The notes beneath the pieces are model-generated. The model saw only the letters and a program-made list of their open reading frames with translations. It was not told where the DNA came from and did not search any database. 64,000 nucleotides of DNA from Halovivax limisalsi (GTDB taxonomy: Archaea > Halobacteriota > Halobacteria > Halobacteriales > Natrialbaceae): contig NZ_CP095757.1 in NCBI RefSeq assembly GCF_023093535.1, positions 3,100,001 through 3,164,000 of the forward strand. The letters run 5' to 3'. This document shows, piece by piece, positions 53,841-63,503 of the stretch; position 1 is the first letter of the stretch; every line of letters starts with the position of its first letter. The position numbers were made by a program, and so were the translations under genes.

Positions 53841-54523
53841 GTTTATCTTGAGTCGTGTTTCGCCGTGTGGCGAACGTTTCACCGGGATACGTTCGCGAAT
53901 CCGACCCGCCCGGCGCGGGCGAATCGCTTATCGGCCTCCCGGGTAGGGGTGATTCATCCTTTCTAACGGGTCGTAATAAGTTTTCTAGTTTCGGATTACC
54001 CGTCGTCACAGCGAGTAATCCCCTTCTACCCGAAGGAGAGCGGCGCTACTCCGGAGATCACCACTGACCAGTGTTCGGCGGTGCTGGAGCGTTTAAGTAT
54101 CATCTTCGAACCGGTGGTCCCGAGTGCGTCCACAGCCAAACCTGAAGCGAGAAGAATTGTCAGTGTTCCGGTGACGTAGATGCTGCTTACCTGTCGAATG
54201 GGAAGAACCCAGGCTCGATCATCATTCTTACGCAGATATATCCAGTAACTATATTACCCGTCACGTCAATCATCCTGACGGAAGCCACGAACTCCGCTGG
54301 GGGTAGAAATGCCCCGGGTGTTAGAGGCACCCGAGACGTGGCTTCCAATAACCCAGCAACGGGTTTTGGTTGCCATGATTGCGTACACACGTCCGGGACA
54401 AAAAGGTCTCGCACGCTTGCGGTCCGAAGAGTCGAATCGCCATCGGCCGTTGACTTTCAATTTCGGGATCGGGTGGCCGAGATTCACCCGCGAGTCCGGT
54501 TGATCTGATCGGAGGGATATCGG
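53841..54523. other. Intergenic region upstream of the S-layer gene
   Basis: About 680 bases with no gene I can support. On the minus strand it carries the S-layer promoter (TATA near 53976-53986) and a leader of roughly 110 bases with a small hairpin (TTCGCC-GTGT-GGCGAA, 53859-53874). Between 54100 and 54520 short open frames exist on both strands, but none has a recognised motif or a haloarchaeal protein composition. Confidence 0.45.
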
Positions 54524-54778
54524 ATGAGGTCCGTCGAACGATCGAGCGGCGGCGCCGGCGAGTCAGCTCGAAACCGCGAGTGCTACCGGTGCGGGCGCAC
54601 CGTAGCATCGTCGTGCTGCTTCACGATCGAAATCGAACCGCCGGCCGGGCTTTCGAGCAAGTACGCGGACTCGGTCCGATACTGCTGTGAAGACTGTGCG
54701 GCCGGGATGAACCTGTCCGACTTCTCCCGGCGGTGGAAGGCGAGCGCACGGCGCGGTGATCGGTCCTCGGCTGATTGA
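54524..54778 (+). CDS. Small cysteine-rich zinc-binding protein
   Basis: 84 residues. CYRCGRTVASSCC and YCCEDCAAG frame two C-x-x-C pairs, a likely treble-clef or ribbon zinc site; the C-terminus is basic (SRRWKASARRGDRSS). An SD-like GGAGG (54511-54515) precedes the ATG. Function unknown; similar small proteins are common in haloarchaea. Confidence 0.7.
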   Translation: MRSVERSSGGAGESARNRECYRCGRTVASSCCFTIEIEPPAGLSSKYADSVRYCCEDCAAGMNLSDFSRRWKASARRGDRSSAD

Positions 54779-54944
54779 TCGCGGCCCTCAGTTCGCCACA
54801 CGCTGGCGAAGCGGGCCATCGATTCGAACTCGGACCCTCCCACACCCACGGAGGGAGAACCTCGAAACCCAGCCGACCATCGACCCGACCGATCGAGGCC
54901 GTCTCGAGACGGAAAGTTAAGAGGTGGGACTCCAACGGACTAGT

Positions 54945-57449
54945 GTGAACGACCGGATGACGCGTCGGGCGCTCGTGGCGTCGGTGCTCGGGGCCGGGAC
55001 CGTCGGCCTCGTGGCCACGGCGGATACCACCCGTCTGGACCAGTTCGCCCCGCTGTCGGGCAACGCCTGGCGAGCCGCGACGCGGGAGGTGGACGAGGAG
55101 GCCCCCGACCCCCGCGATGACGCGACCGTCCGTCGCGACGAGTGGGGCATCCCGCAGATCGAAGCCGACGACGAGCAGGCCGCCTACTTCACCGTCGGCT
55201 ACGTGCAGGGGATCGACCGCCTCTTCCAGCTCGACCTGCAGCGCCGACAGATGCGCGGCCAGCTGTCCGAGGTCGTGGGCGAGGCGACCCTCGAGAGCGA
55301 TCGCTTCCACGTCTCGATGGACTTCGTCGGGGCCGCCGAGGCGACCTGGGCGGCGCTCGAAGGGACCGAGCACGCCGAACGGGTCCAGGCCTACGTCGAC
55401 GGCGTCAACGAAGCGATCGAGGGCAACGAGTTGCCGTTCGAGTTCCGGCTCTTAGAGTACGAACCCGAGCCGTGGACCCCGGTGGACACGATGCTGATGC
55501 AGAAACAGATCGCCTGGACCCTGACCGGAAATTTCGACGCGCTGCGACGCGAGCGGGTCGACGAGGCGCTCGGTCCGAGCGCCGCCGAGGAGCTCTTTTC
55601 CCGACGCATCGAACACGACGCGCCCATCTTGCGGCCCGGCGGCGACCTGGGGGACGTGGGTGGGGCGACGGTCGACGCGGACGCCAGCGCGTCAGGTAGC
55701 CCAGCCGGCGAACCGAGCGGGGCGCCAGCGATCGATCGACCGTCGCATCTCTCGAATCGCGAGGCGACACCGACCGGCGCCGACGGGGGCCGCGGCAATT
55801 CCGCCCCCGCTTCCGACGGTGGCGCACTCCTCTCGTGGCTCTCGAGCTTCGAATCGCCCGCCGGCGTCGGGTCGAACAGCTGGATCGTCTCCGGCGAACA
55901 CACCGACACCGGTCGGCCCATCCTCGCCAACGATCCGCACCTGTCGCTGATGACACCACCGGTGTGGTACGAACAGCACGTGCAGACGCCGGCGCGGAAC
56001 GTCCGCGGGGTCACGTTCCCGGGCGTGCCGTTCGTCGTCATCGGGCGGAACCACCGCGGCGCCTGGGGCTTTACGAACGTCGGGGCCGACGTCCTCGACT
56101 GCTATCGCTACGAGGTCGACGAGGTCGGCAGCCGGTATCGATACCGGGGCGGGTGGCGCGAGTTCGAAACGGACGAGCGCGAGATCGCGGTCGCGGACGC
56201 CGACGACGAGACCGTCACCGTCCGCAAGACCGTTCACGGCCCGTTCCTCGAGCGCGAGGGCGAGCACGTCGGCGTCGCCTGGACCGGCCTCACCGCGACG
56301 CGGACCTCGGCGGCGGTCGACGCCCTGGGCCGGAGCGAGGGGCTCGAGGACGCGCTCGCGGCGATCGAGATCTTCGACGAGCCGACGCAGAACTTCGTCT
56401 ACGCCGACGCCGACGGCCGGACCTGCTACTACGCGACCGGCAAACTCCCGATCCGGACGGGGGCCGACGGCGAGGCGATGCCGGGCGATCGCGTCTTCGA
56501 CGGCTCCGCCGGCGAAGGCGAGTGGGAGGGCTTTACGCCCTACGGAGAGAGTACTTGGGAGGGCTTCGTCCCGTTCGACGAGAAGCCCCACGCGATCGAC
56601 CCCGCGATCCTCGCGACCGCGAACCAGCGCGTCGCCGACGACCCTGATCACTACGTCGGGACGGCCTACGCCGCACCGTACCGCGGCGGGCGCATCTACG
56701 ATCGGCTCGACGACCTGACCGCGAGCGGGCCGACGACGCTCGACGACCACGCCGCCCTCCAGACGGACCGCGTCGACCCGCGCGCGGCTCAGCTGGTGCC
56801 AGCGCTCGTCGACGCCGTCGAGCGCGAGGCGGGCGACTTCGAGCGCCTCGTCGACGCCGCCGAGACGCTCGCGGCGTGGACCGGCGAGATGACCCCCGAT
56901 TCGGCCGGGGCGCTCCTCTTCGCTCGCTGGTTCGAGCACTTCAAGCGAGTGATCTGCGAACCGGAGTTCGACGAGGCGGGGCTCGACGAGTCGTACTACC
57001 CGAGCGACTGGGCGATCGCGACGCTCCCGGCGGAGAGCCGGTTCTTCGCGGACGCGACGCGCGCGGAGACGATGGTTTCCGCCCTGGAGGCGACGCTCAA
57101 CGAACGGGCGGACGAGGGGTGGGACACCTACGGGGACTACAACACGACGGCGCCGATCGAACACCCCTTCGGCGAACAGGTCCCGGCGCTCAACTACGAT
57201 CCGCGGCCGATCGGCGGCTCGCGGGCGACGATCAACAACTACCGGGTCGAGTCGGCCGTCGGCGCGAGCACCCGCTTGCTCGCGATGCCCGGCGGAGCGG
57301 CCCGGGCGATCCTCCCCGGCGGCAACTCCGGGTCGCCGTTCGGCGAACACTACGACGATCAGTTTCAGGCCTGGGTCGACGGCGAGTATCGAGCGATGCC
57401 GCTCGATATCGACGGCGAGGACACCACATCGGAGGGGGATTCGACGTGA
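54945..57449 (+). CDS. Penicillin acylase-family Ntn hydrolase, exported
   Basis: 834 residues from GTG at 54945 (an ATG at 54957 is equally likely). N-terminus MTRRALVASVLGAGTVGLVA is Tat-like. The alpha part starts at about residue 50 (ATVRRDEWGIPQIEADDEQA, AYFTVGYVQGIDRLFQLDLQ) and ends in a long Gly/Ser/Pro spacer (residues ~235-305). The beta part begins at the nucleophile Ser310 in GVGSNSWIVSGEHTDTGRP, followed by LANDPHLSLMTPP and FPGVPFVVIGRNHRGAWGFT. Autocleavage before Ser310 removes the spacer. Substrate is probably an N-acyl compound such as an acyl-homoserine lactone or acylated peptide; unproven. Its stop overlaps the next gene's GTG. Confidence 0.92.
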   Translation: MNDRMTRRALVASVLGAGTVGLVATADTTRLDQFAPLSGNAWRAATREVDEEAPDPRDDATVRRDEWGIPQIEADDEQAAYFTVGYVQGIDRLFQLDLQRRQMRGQLSEVVGEATLESDRFHVSMDFVGAAEATWAALEGTEHAERVQAYVDGVNEAIEGNELPFEFRLLEYEPEPWTPVDTMLMQKQIAWTLTGNFDALRRERVDEALGPSAAEELFSRRIEHDAPILRPGGDLGDVGGATVDADASASGSPAGEPSGAPAIDRPSHLSNREATPTGADGGRGNSAPASDGGALLSWLSSFESPAGVGSNSWIVSGEHTDTGRPILANDPHLSLMTPPVWYEQHVQTPARNVRGVTFPGVPFVVIGRNHRGAWGFTNVGADVLDCYRYEVDEVGSRYRYRGGWREFETDEREIAVADADDETVTVRKTVHGPFLEREGEHVGVAWTGLTATRTSAAVDALGRSEGLEDALAAIEIFDEPTQNFVYADADGRTCYYATGKLPIRTGADGEAMPGDRVFDGSAGEGEWEGFTPYGESTWEGFVPFDEKPHAIDPAILATANQRVADDPDHYVGTAYAAPYRGGRIYDRLDDLTASGPTTLDDHAALQTDRVDPRAAQLVPALVDAVEREAGDFERLVDAAETLAAWTGEMTPDSAGALLFARWFEHFKRVICEPEFDEAGLDESYYPSDWAIATLPAESRFFADATRAETMVSALEATLNERADEGWDTYGDYNTTAPIEHPFGEQVPALNYDPRPIGGSRATINNYRVESAVGASTRLLAMPGGAARAILPGGNSGSPFGEHYDDQFQAWVDGEYRAMPLDIDGEDTTSEGDST

Positions 57450-58036
57450 CGGGGGCCGAACCCGAAGACGACGATCGATCGGCCGACACCGACGACGAGG
57501 TGGCCGATCGCGGCGACCGGTCGACCACAGGCGGGCGCGAATCGATCCCAGGCGGAGACGGCGAAGCCACCGAGGACGAGGACCACTCCGTCGGTGACGA
57601 CGGCGGAACCGCCGACGGTGCGGGATCGGTCACCGGCGTCGGCAGCGCGACTACTGACGATAACACCCCGATCGGCGATCCGTCCGCGCCAGGGGAGTCC
57701 CATCCCGCGATCGAACTGCTCGGACACGTGCGGACCGATCGGCGCGACCACTGGATCGCGATGGGGATCGCCGCGGCCGTCGGGCTCGCGTTCGCCTGGC
57801 TGCACTGGTTCGGCCTCGTGCTCGGCGGCGCGTTGGTCGGACTCATCGCCACGACGCCCCCTCGCGCGCCCCTCGCCGGGTTCGGGTTCGGCGGGCTCGT
57901 CCTCGCCGTGTTCACCGCCTGGCTCGGCGGCGTCGCGGCGGTCGTGGCGCTCCAGATGCAGCCGGTCACCTACGTGCTCGTCGGAGCGAGCCTCGGGCTC
58001 CCGGTGTTCGGCTCGCTGGTTCGCTGGCTCGAGTAA
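57446..58036 (+). CDS. Membrane protein with acidic N-terminus, co-translated with the acylase
   Basis: 196 residues from GTG at 57446, which overlaps the acylase stop by four bases. The first ~90 residues are Asp/Glu/Gly/Ser-rich and disordered. Four hydrophobic segments follow (IAMGIAAAVGLAFAWLHWFG, LVLGGALVGLIATTPP, FGFGGLVLAVFTAWLGG and QPVTYVLVGASLGLPVFGSL). No family recognised. Could anchor or assist the acylase. Confidence 0.72.
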   Translation: MTGAEPEDDDRSADTDDEVADRGDRSTTGGRESIPGGDGEATEDEDHSVGDDGGTADGAGSVTGVGSATTDDNTPIGDPSAPGESHPAIELLGHVRTDRRDHWIAMGIAAAVGLAFAWLHWFGLVLGGALVGLIATTPPRAPLAGFGFGGLVLAVFTAWLGGVAAVVALQMQPVTYVLVGASLGLPVFGSLVRWLE

Positions 58037-58139
58037 CGGTCCAGCGCTTGCGCCGACGCCGCCCCGGGCGCGTCACCGACGGACGGTGACGCCACCGTTC
58101 CCGTCGCGAGCGATCCGACAGTCGATCCGGGCCGATCGC

Positions 58140-58523
58140 TCATCGGTCGTCCGCACCGGAGTCGACCGGGGTCTCGCTCTCGGATTCGTCCAGGGACGCG
58201 AGGTCGCGTTCCGGGTTCGCCTCCGTTCGATCGCCCGCCTCGCCGGTCACCTCGCCGTAGATCGCTTCGCGCGCCTCCGCGGCCGAGGTGAACTCCTCGT
58301 TGGCCAGCCGGTCGAACACGCTACCCAGCGATTCAGTCTCGTTGGGGAGATCCATCGCGTCCGTGGCGTACTCCCGTGACAGTTCTTCGCCGGTGACCGG
58401 ATACTCGAGTTCGCCGAGGTGGGATTCGACGGCGGCGAGTACCGACTCGGTCGACTCCGCACGGGAAGCCTTCCGCTTCCCGATCCGATCCTGGGCACGG
58501 TCGCGGTCTGGCGTTTCGGTCAT
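58140..58523 (-). CDS. DUF5789-like haloarchaeal protein
   Basis: 127 residues from ATG at 58523. LAAVESHLGELEYPVTGEEL, YATDAMDLPNETESLGSVFD and RLANEEFTSAAEAREAIYGE are the recognisable core of a small haloarchaeal family I know as DUF5789, from memory. Acidic tail. Function unknown; convergent with the preceding membrane gene. Confidence 0.78.
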   Translation of the reverse strand: MTETPDRDRAQDRIGKRKASRAESTESVLAAVESHLGELEYPVTGEELSREYATDAMDLPNETESLGSVFDRLANEEFTSAAEAREAIYGEVTGEAGDRTEANPERDLASLDESESETPVDSGADDR

Positions 58524-58818
58524 AGCCGCGAGTTCGGCTCCGCCAGTGGAAACCCACGGGCTTGCATGGGCCGGCGACCGCCGCGAACTCCCGACCGACG
58601 GCAACTGCTTGCCGGACCCGACACGCGTCTGCCACGCGCGAGAAACTTCGGTCCTCCACCGGTACCGATCCCACGACATTCGGGCGACACGTTCGTCGAT
58701 CGCCGGTGTCACCCGGTCGACTGTCGGGGTACGACGCGTGTACTGTCGAATGATAACAGAAACCAGGCCCTCGCGCGGATCGGAACTACGAAACCGTATG
58801 AACTCCATCTGGTAACCG

Positions 58819-60114
58819 ATGAGTGCAAATGTTGCCGAGGAGAGCGAGGCCGGAACCGAGGAGAGCGAGCCGGAGACGGCGTTAGAAACCGCAAAACGCC
58901 AGCTCGCTCGCGCGACCGCGCACGTCGATATCGATCCGAACGTCGTCGAACGGCTCGAGCGGCCGCGCAAGATCCACGAAGTGTCACTGCCGTTGCGCCG
59001 CGACGACGGCACCGTCGAGGTCCTCACCGGCTTCCGCGCTCAGCACGACAGCGTCCGCGGCCCGTACAAGGGCGGGCTGCGCTACCATCCGGAGGTCACC
59101 CGGGACGAGTGCGCCGGGCTCGCGATGTGGATGACCTGGAAGTGCGCCGTGATGGACCTGCCGTTCGGCGGGGCCAAAGGCGGCATCGTCGTCGATCCGA
59201 AGCAGCTCAGCCACAAGGAGAAAGAGCGCCTCACCCGTCGATTCACCCAGGATATCCGCTCGGCGATCGGGCCGACGAAGGACATCCCGGCGCCAGACAT
59301 GGGAACCGATCCGCAGACGATGGCCTGGCTCATGGACGCCTACAGCATGCAGCAGGACGAGACCATCCCCGGCGTCGTCACCGGGAAACCGCCGGAGGTC
59401 GGCGGAAGCTACGGCCGCGAGGAGGCGCCCGGTCGCAGCGTCGCCATCATCACCCGCGAAGCCTGCGACTACTACGATTACGACCTCGCCGAGACGAGCG
59501 TCGCCGTCCAGGGCTTCGGTAGCGTCGGCGCCAACGCCGCCCGCCTGCTCCACGAGTGGGACGCCAACATCGTCGCCGTCAGCGACGTCAACGGCGCCCG
59601 CTACGACGCCGACGGTATCGACGTCGACCAGATCCCCTCCCACGACGAGGAACCCGAGGCCGTCACCGCCGCGACCGGCGTCGGCGAGCAACTCACGAAC
59701 GAGGCCCTCCTCGAACTCGACGTCGACGTCCTCATCCCCGCCGCCATCGGGAACGTCCTCACCGAGGAGAACGCGAACGACGTCAGCGCCGACATGATCG
59801 TCGAGGGCGCCAACGGTCCGACCACCTTCGCCGCCGACGCCATCTTCGCCGAGCGCGACATCCCGGTCATCCCCGACATCCTCGCCAACGCCGGCGGCGT
59901 CACGGTCAGCTACTTCGAGTGGCTCCAGGACATCAACCGCCGCGCCTGGTCGCTCGAACGCGTCAACGAGGAACTCGAAGTCGAGATGCTCTCCGCGTGG
60001 GCCGACGTCAGGGACGAGGTCGAAAGCCAGGACCTCACCTGGCGCGACGCCGCCTACGTCGTCGCCCTCAAGCGCATCGCCGCCGCCCACGAGTTCCGCG
60101 GCGTGTGGCCCTAG
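58819..60114 (+). CDS. gdhB: Glutamate dehydrogenase GdhB
   Basis: 431 residues. Interconverts glutamate and 2-oxoglutarate plus ammonia. Substrate-binding [20 protein letters not shown] and catalytic Lys in [19 protein letters not shown](P)-binding [16 protein letters not shown] and [22 protein letters not shown]. Hexameric family; cofactor preference not certain. A copy of the hairpin module starts four bases after the stop codon. Confidence 0.95.
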   Translation: MSANVAEESEAGTEESEPETALETAKRQLARATAHVDIDPNVVERLERPRKIHEVSLPLRRDDGTVEVLTGFRAQHDSVRGPYKGGLRYHPEVTRDECAGLAMWMTWKCAVMDLPFGGAKGGIVVDPKQLSHKEKERLTRRFTQDIRSAIGPTKDIPAPDMGTDPQTMAWLMDAYSMQQDETIPGVVTGKPPEVGGSYGREEAPGRSVAIITREACDYYDYDLAETSVAVQGFGSVGANAARLLHEWDANIVAVSDVNGARYDADGIDVDQIPSHDEEPEAVTAATGVGEQLTNEALLELDVDVLIPAAIGNVLTEENANDVSADMIVEGANGPTTFAADAIFAERDIPVIPDILANAGGVTVSYFEWLQDINRRAWSLERVNEELEVEMLSAWADVRDEVESQDLTWRDAAYVVALKRIAAAHEFRGVWP

Positions 60115-60118
60115 AACC

Positions 60119-60247
60119 GAACTTTTGCGCTGCGGGCCGGCGAAGCCGGCCCTCGGCAAAACTTCGATGAAAAGCACTCCTCCCCACCTCCGGTGGGGTC
60201 GTCGGCCCGCTCGCTCGGCCACGGCCTCGCTCGCGGTATGTGAGCCG
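60119..60247 (+). repeat. Compact hairpin module after gdhB (element copy B)
   Basis: Same four blocks in the same order and orientation as the pstB-phoU array: GAACTTTTGCGCTG (60119-60132), CTCGGCAAAA (60152-60161), GATGAAAAGCACTCCTC (60166-60182) and GGTCGTCGGCCCGCTCGCTC (60197-60216), then GCTCGCGGT. Only two hairpins sit between them: GGGCCGGC-GAA-GCCGGCCC (60134-60152) and CCCCACC-TCC-GGTGGGG (60182-60198), again with three-base loops. It begins four bases after the gdhB stop. Confidence 0.85.
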
Positions 60248-60565
60248 TGAACAAGCCAACCTTTCCCCGGGTCGTGACATCGGCGCAGAGCGCCGAGTCA
60301 CTCCCGGCCGTGGGTGGTTCGTCAGGATCATTGCCGCCGAACGATGCCAATCAGACGAACCCGAGGAGGCTGCGGTGTGGCCAGTTGGGTACCACTCGAT
60401 CTCCGCAGGGCGGACTCTCCCAAAACGAGGCGAGGAGACACGGACAGCTGGATCGGAGCATGGGTACAGTCCGATTCACTCCTGATGTATGTTCGGAATG
60501 ACAGTGCATTTAAACCAACGTAAATTCCGGAACTGTTATTAACTACTAATCAAGTATTTATCATT
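60248..60565. other. Intergenic region with promoter of next small gene
   Basis: No gene seen. A short hairpin CGGCGC-AGA-GCGCCG lies near 60286. The last 60 bases are AT-rich, with TTTAAACC (60509-60516) as a possible TATA for the gene at 60566. Confidence 0.4.
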
Positions 60566-60784
60566 ATGGTCCTCGGACTCGGGATTCTCCTGCTCGTTAT
60601 CGGCGTACCGACCGCCGTCTGGCCGTACGAGATCGCGCGGTTCGAAGAACAGCTGGACTCGATCGGGAGTAAGCGATCGTGGTCGGACGTCGAGCCGGCC
60701 GATTGGAAAGTGGCGCTGAACAAGTATCTCGGTATCGGCATGGCCGGGTTCGGCGCCCTGTTCGTCATCGGGGGACTCTTGTAA
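60566..60784 (+). CDS. Small two-helix membrane protein, unknown
   Basis: 72 residues. Helices at about residues 1-20 (VLGLGILLLVIGVPTAVWPY) and 51-71 (YLGIGMAGFGALFVIGGLL) around a charged loop (EEQLDSIGSKRSWSDVEPAD). The layout fits small haloarchaeal membrane proteins. AT-rich promoter region upstream. Confidence 0.6.
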   Translation: MVLGLGILLLVIGVPTAVWPYEIARFEEQLDSIGSKRSWSDVEPADWKVALNKYLGIGMAGFGALFVIGGLL

Positions 60785-61035
60785 GTACGGGTGGATCCAT
60801 CGGCGCCACGGTCACCCCCGTTGCAGCGTGTGTCCGCTACCCGGAACATCGACGTACAGCGTCTACCGCACTTCTGAGACCTCATCATGGAGACCGTCAT
60901 CGGTGGCGTCCCCTGCACGCTCCCGTCGACAGTGGCCCAGTCCGTCTCGGGTGGTGCATCAGAGATTGCTGCGATCGCGTGACGGAATCAGTCTCCGCGA
61001 TGGGGTAGTCCACCATCTAACAGACCGCTGGACGC

Positions 61036-61965
61036 CTATACGACGGTAAACCACTCCTCGTGGTCGTCGGTTCGGCGTTCGACGACGTCGAAGAAGCGAG
61101 TCTGGATCGCCTCGGTGACCGGGCCGCGCGAACCGTCGCCGATCTCGACGTTGTCGACGCGCTTGATCGGGGTAACTTCGGCGGCCGAACCGGTGAAGAA
61201 GAGTTCGTCCGCGGTGTGGAGTTCGCCCCGAGAGATGGTGGCGCCGTCGTGGACGGTGTAGCCGAGTTCGCGCGCGAGCGTGATGACGGTGTCGCGAGTG
61301 ATGCCGTCGAGGATGGACTCGGCGAGGCCGGGCGTGTAGATCTCGCCGTCGCGCACGAGGAAGATGTTCTCGCCCGGGCCTTCGGCGACGTTGCCCTCCT
61401 TGTTGAGGACGATCGCCTCGGCGTAGCCGTGACGGCGGGCCTCCTCGCCGGCGAGCATGCTGTTGACGTAGAGGCCGGTTGTCTTGGCGTTGGTCGGGAT
61501 CTGGCTGGAGGCGTGTTTCCGCCAGGAGGAGACCATCACGTCGATTCCTTCCTCCAGGGCCTCCTCGCCGAGGTACGTGCCCCAGGGCCAGACGGCGACG
61601 GCGACCCGCGTGGGGCAGTCCGAGGGGCTGACGCCCAGCGAGTTGTAGCCGTAGAACGCCACCGGGCGGATGTAACACGACGCGAGGTCCTGCCGGCGGA
61701 TCAGCTCGACGGTCGCCTCGGTGAGTTCCTCGCGCGAGTGGCCGATGTCCATCTCGTAGGGTTTCGCGGAGTTGTAGAACCGATCGAGGTGCTCGGGCCA
61801 GCGGAAGATCGCCGGGCCGTCCTCGGTCTCGTAGCACCGCGCACCCTCGAAGATGCCGCTGCCGTAGTGCAGCGCGTGCGTGAGGACGTGGACCTGCGCG
61901 TCCTCCCAGTCGCGAAACTCGCCGTCCATCCAGATCGTGTCGACGTCCATCTCGTCGAATCCCAT
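61036..61965 (-). CDS. ilvE: Branched-chain amino acid aminotransferase
   Basis: 309 residues from ATG at 61965. Last step of Leu/Ile/Val synthesis. IWMDGEFRDWEDAQVHVLTH and ALHYGSGIFEGARCYET, the PLP lysine in TNAKTTGLYVNSMLAGEEAR, EGPGENIFLVRDGEIYTPGL and DGITRDTVITLARELGY match the fold-IV transaminase IlvE. Earlier starts add arginine-rich, unrelated sequence. Monocistronic, minus strand. Confidence 0.95.
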   Translation of the reverse strand: MGFDEMDVDTIWMDGEFRDWEDAQVHVLTHALHYGSGIFEGARCYETEDGPAIFRWPEHLDRFYNSAKPYEMDIGHSREELTEATVELIRRQDLASCYIRPVAFYGYNSLGVSPSDCPTRVAVAVWPWGTYLGEEALEEGIDVMVSSWRKHASSQIPTNAKTTGLYVNSMLAGEEARRHGYAEAIVLNKEGNVAEGPGENIFLVRDGEIYTPGLAESILDGITRDTVITLARELGYTVHDGATISRGELHTADELFFTGSAAEVTPIKRVDNVEIGDGSRGPVTEAIQTRFFDVVERRTDDHEEWFTVV

Positions 61966-62101
61966 ATCTACAGGGTTGGAGAGGTCCGTACTAAGTGTTC
62001 GTGTTCTCCGAAGAGTCGGACCGGGACTCGCGCGGAGACAGATCGGTCGGGACCGTGTATGCGGGGCGGTCCAGCGGGACCGTCGGTTCCCACCCGCACG
62101 A

Positions 62102-62785
62102 TCAGCACAGCCCGTCGACGACGTCACTCCCTTCGAGGTAGACGAGGTCGTGACGGGCGGCGTAGGCGCGGGCGTCCTGGGGCGTCAGCGCGGCGCCGGT
62201 CTCGTCGTCGAGCATCTCGCAGACCACGACCGCGGGCTCGGCGTCGGCGGCCGCGGCGAGCGCGAGGGCGAGTTCCGTGTGACCCTCGCGCTGTGCGAGG
62301 CCCTCAGGGGCGCCCTTCAGGAGGTGGACGTGACCGGGGACGCGAAACCGGTCGGCGAAGTCGGCGGCGTCGGGGTCGGCCGCGGCGTCGGCCAGTTCGC
62401 GGATGGTCAGCGAGCGATCGTCGTCGGTGATGCCGGTGTAGGTGTCGCGGTGGTTGACGGTGAGCGAGAACGAGGAACGCTCGTCGTACCCCAGGTCGTG
62501 ATCGCCCGCAGCGGGGTGGGAGACGGCCTCCGAGTAGAACGGCAGGTCGAACGCCTCCGCGACGTCGTGGGGCAGGGCGACGCAGACCAGGCCGCCGGCG
62601 TCGTTTCGCAGGCGGGAGACGGCCTCGGGCGTGACGGCCGCGGCCGGGTAGATCAGGTCAGTCTCGCCCTCGCGGTCGGCGGCGTCGTGGACGCAGATCG
62701 GGTCGCCGCGGGCGACGGATTCGATCGCGCGCTCGAGGGCGCTCGCCCCGGCCTGGTGGCCGGACATCTCAGTGATCTCCGACAT
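62102..62785 (-). CDS. ribB: 3,4-dihydroxy-2-butanone 4-phosphate synthase
   Basis: 227 residues. Makes the four-carbon unit of riboflavin from ribulose 5-phosphate. [20 protein letters not shown] is the acidic metal-binding loop, and [20 protein letters not shown] with [11 protein letters not shown] carries the other catalytic residues. Starts inside the riboflavin kinase gene (17-base overlap), so the pair is translationally coupled. Confidence 0.95.
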   Translation of the reverse strand: MSEITEMSGHQAGASALERAIESVARGDPICVHDAADREGETDLIYPAAAVTPEAVSRLRNDAGGLVCVALPHDVAEAFDLPFYSEAVSHPAAGDHDLGYDERSSFSLTVNHRDTYTGITDDDRSLTIRELADAAADPDAADFADRFRVPGHVHLLKGAPEGLAQREGHTELALALAAAADAEPAVVVCEMLDDETGAALTPQDARAYAARHDLVYLEGSDVVDGLC

Positions 62786-63479
62786 GGACGATCACCTGGT
62801 CGCCGTCGGTCAGCTCGAGGACGTCGCGAAGTTTTTCGGGAGCGATCAGTTCGAGCTGGTCCTCGTCGTGGTGGGTTCGCTCGGGCGCGATCGTGTGCGC
62901 TTCGACGTAGGTCTCGCCGTCGGCCGTCTCGACGGTGGCCGGGTGGCAGACCGCCGGGCCGTAGGTGCGCTCCTCGTCCTCCCAGCCGTCGATCGGAACG
63001 GGCTCGACGGCGTCCATCGCGCGCCGTCGGCGGACGCTCTCCGCGCGGAGTTCGACGTTGAGCGTCCCGGGGAACGGGTCGTACCCCAGTCGGTCCTCGA
63101 ACTGGCGCTGGTAGCCCGGCAGGGAGATGTAGTGACGGCCCTCGCCCATGCCGCTGGTGACGGTCCCCTCGAGGTCGACCTGCGGGGCCGTCTCGAAGAT
63201 GCGGCGGTACTCCTCGTAGGCGGCCCGGAGTTCCCGCTCGCCCTCGTCGGTGAGGACGACCCACTGGCCGTCACTCACGGTGTCGCGGTCGATCAACCCG
63301 GCCCGTTCCAGGCGCTGGAGGCGTCTGGACGCCGTCTGGTTCGACGCGTCCAGTCGCTCGGCGAGGTCGGCACACGAGATCTTGACGTCGCCCTCCAGCC
63401 CGCCCATGAGGGCGAGTAACTTCAGCGTGGCCCGCTCGTCGTGGCTCACGGCCGACGTCGCTGTCAGTGACATGCTCAT
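62769..63479 (-). CDS. HTH-riboflavin kinase bifunctional protein (RbkR type)
   Basis: 236 residues from ATG at 63479 (63473 also possible). Residues ~15-85 are a winged helix ([31 protein letters not shown]). Residues ~100-236 are the CTP-dependent archaeal riboflavin kinase (DUF120): [33 protein letters not shown] and [20 protein letters not shown]. Such fusions are known as RbkR, which makes FMN and represses riboflavin genes in archaea. Co-transcribed with ribB; a perfect inverted repeat lies in its promoter. Confidence 0.92.
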   Translation of the reverse strand: MSMSLTATSAVSHDERATLKLLALMGGLEGDVKISCADLAERLDASNQTASRRLQRLERAGLIDRDTVSDGQWVVLTDEGERELRAAYEEYRRIFETAPQVDLEGTVTSGMGEGRHYISLPGYQRQFEDRLGYDPFPGTLNVELRAESVRRRRAMDAVEPVPIDGWEDEERTYGPAVCHPATVETADGETYVEAHTIAPERTHHDEDQLELIAPEKLRDVLELTDGDQVIVHVGDH

Positions 63480-63503
63480 CACTTCCCGGCCCCGTGGTAA
63501 AAG

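Noticed and set aside
54187-54503. Short genes on either strand upstream of the zinc-binding gene
   Set aside because: Two overlapping open frames of 64-75 codons exist, but without recognised motifs, SD or TATA at proper distance, or haloarchaeal acidic composition.
54800-54860. tRNA-like 3' half on the minus strand (GAGTTCGAATCGATGGCCCGC)
   Set aside because: The T-stem does not pair beyond one base, and no acceptor partner or anticodon arm is present.
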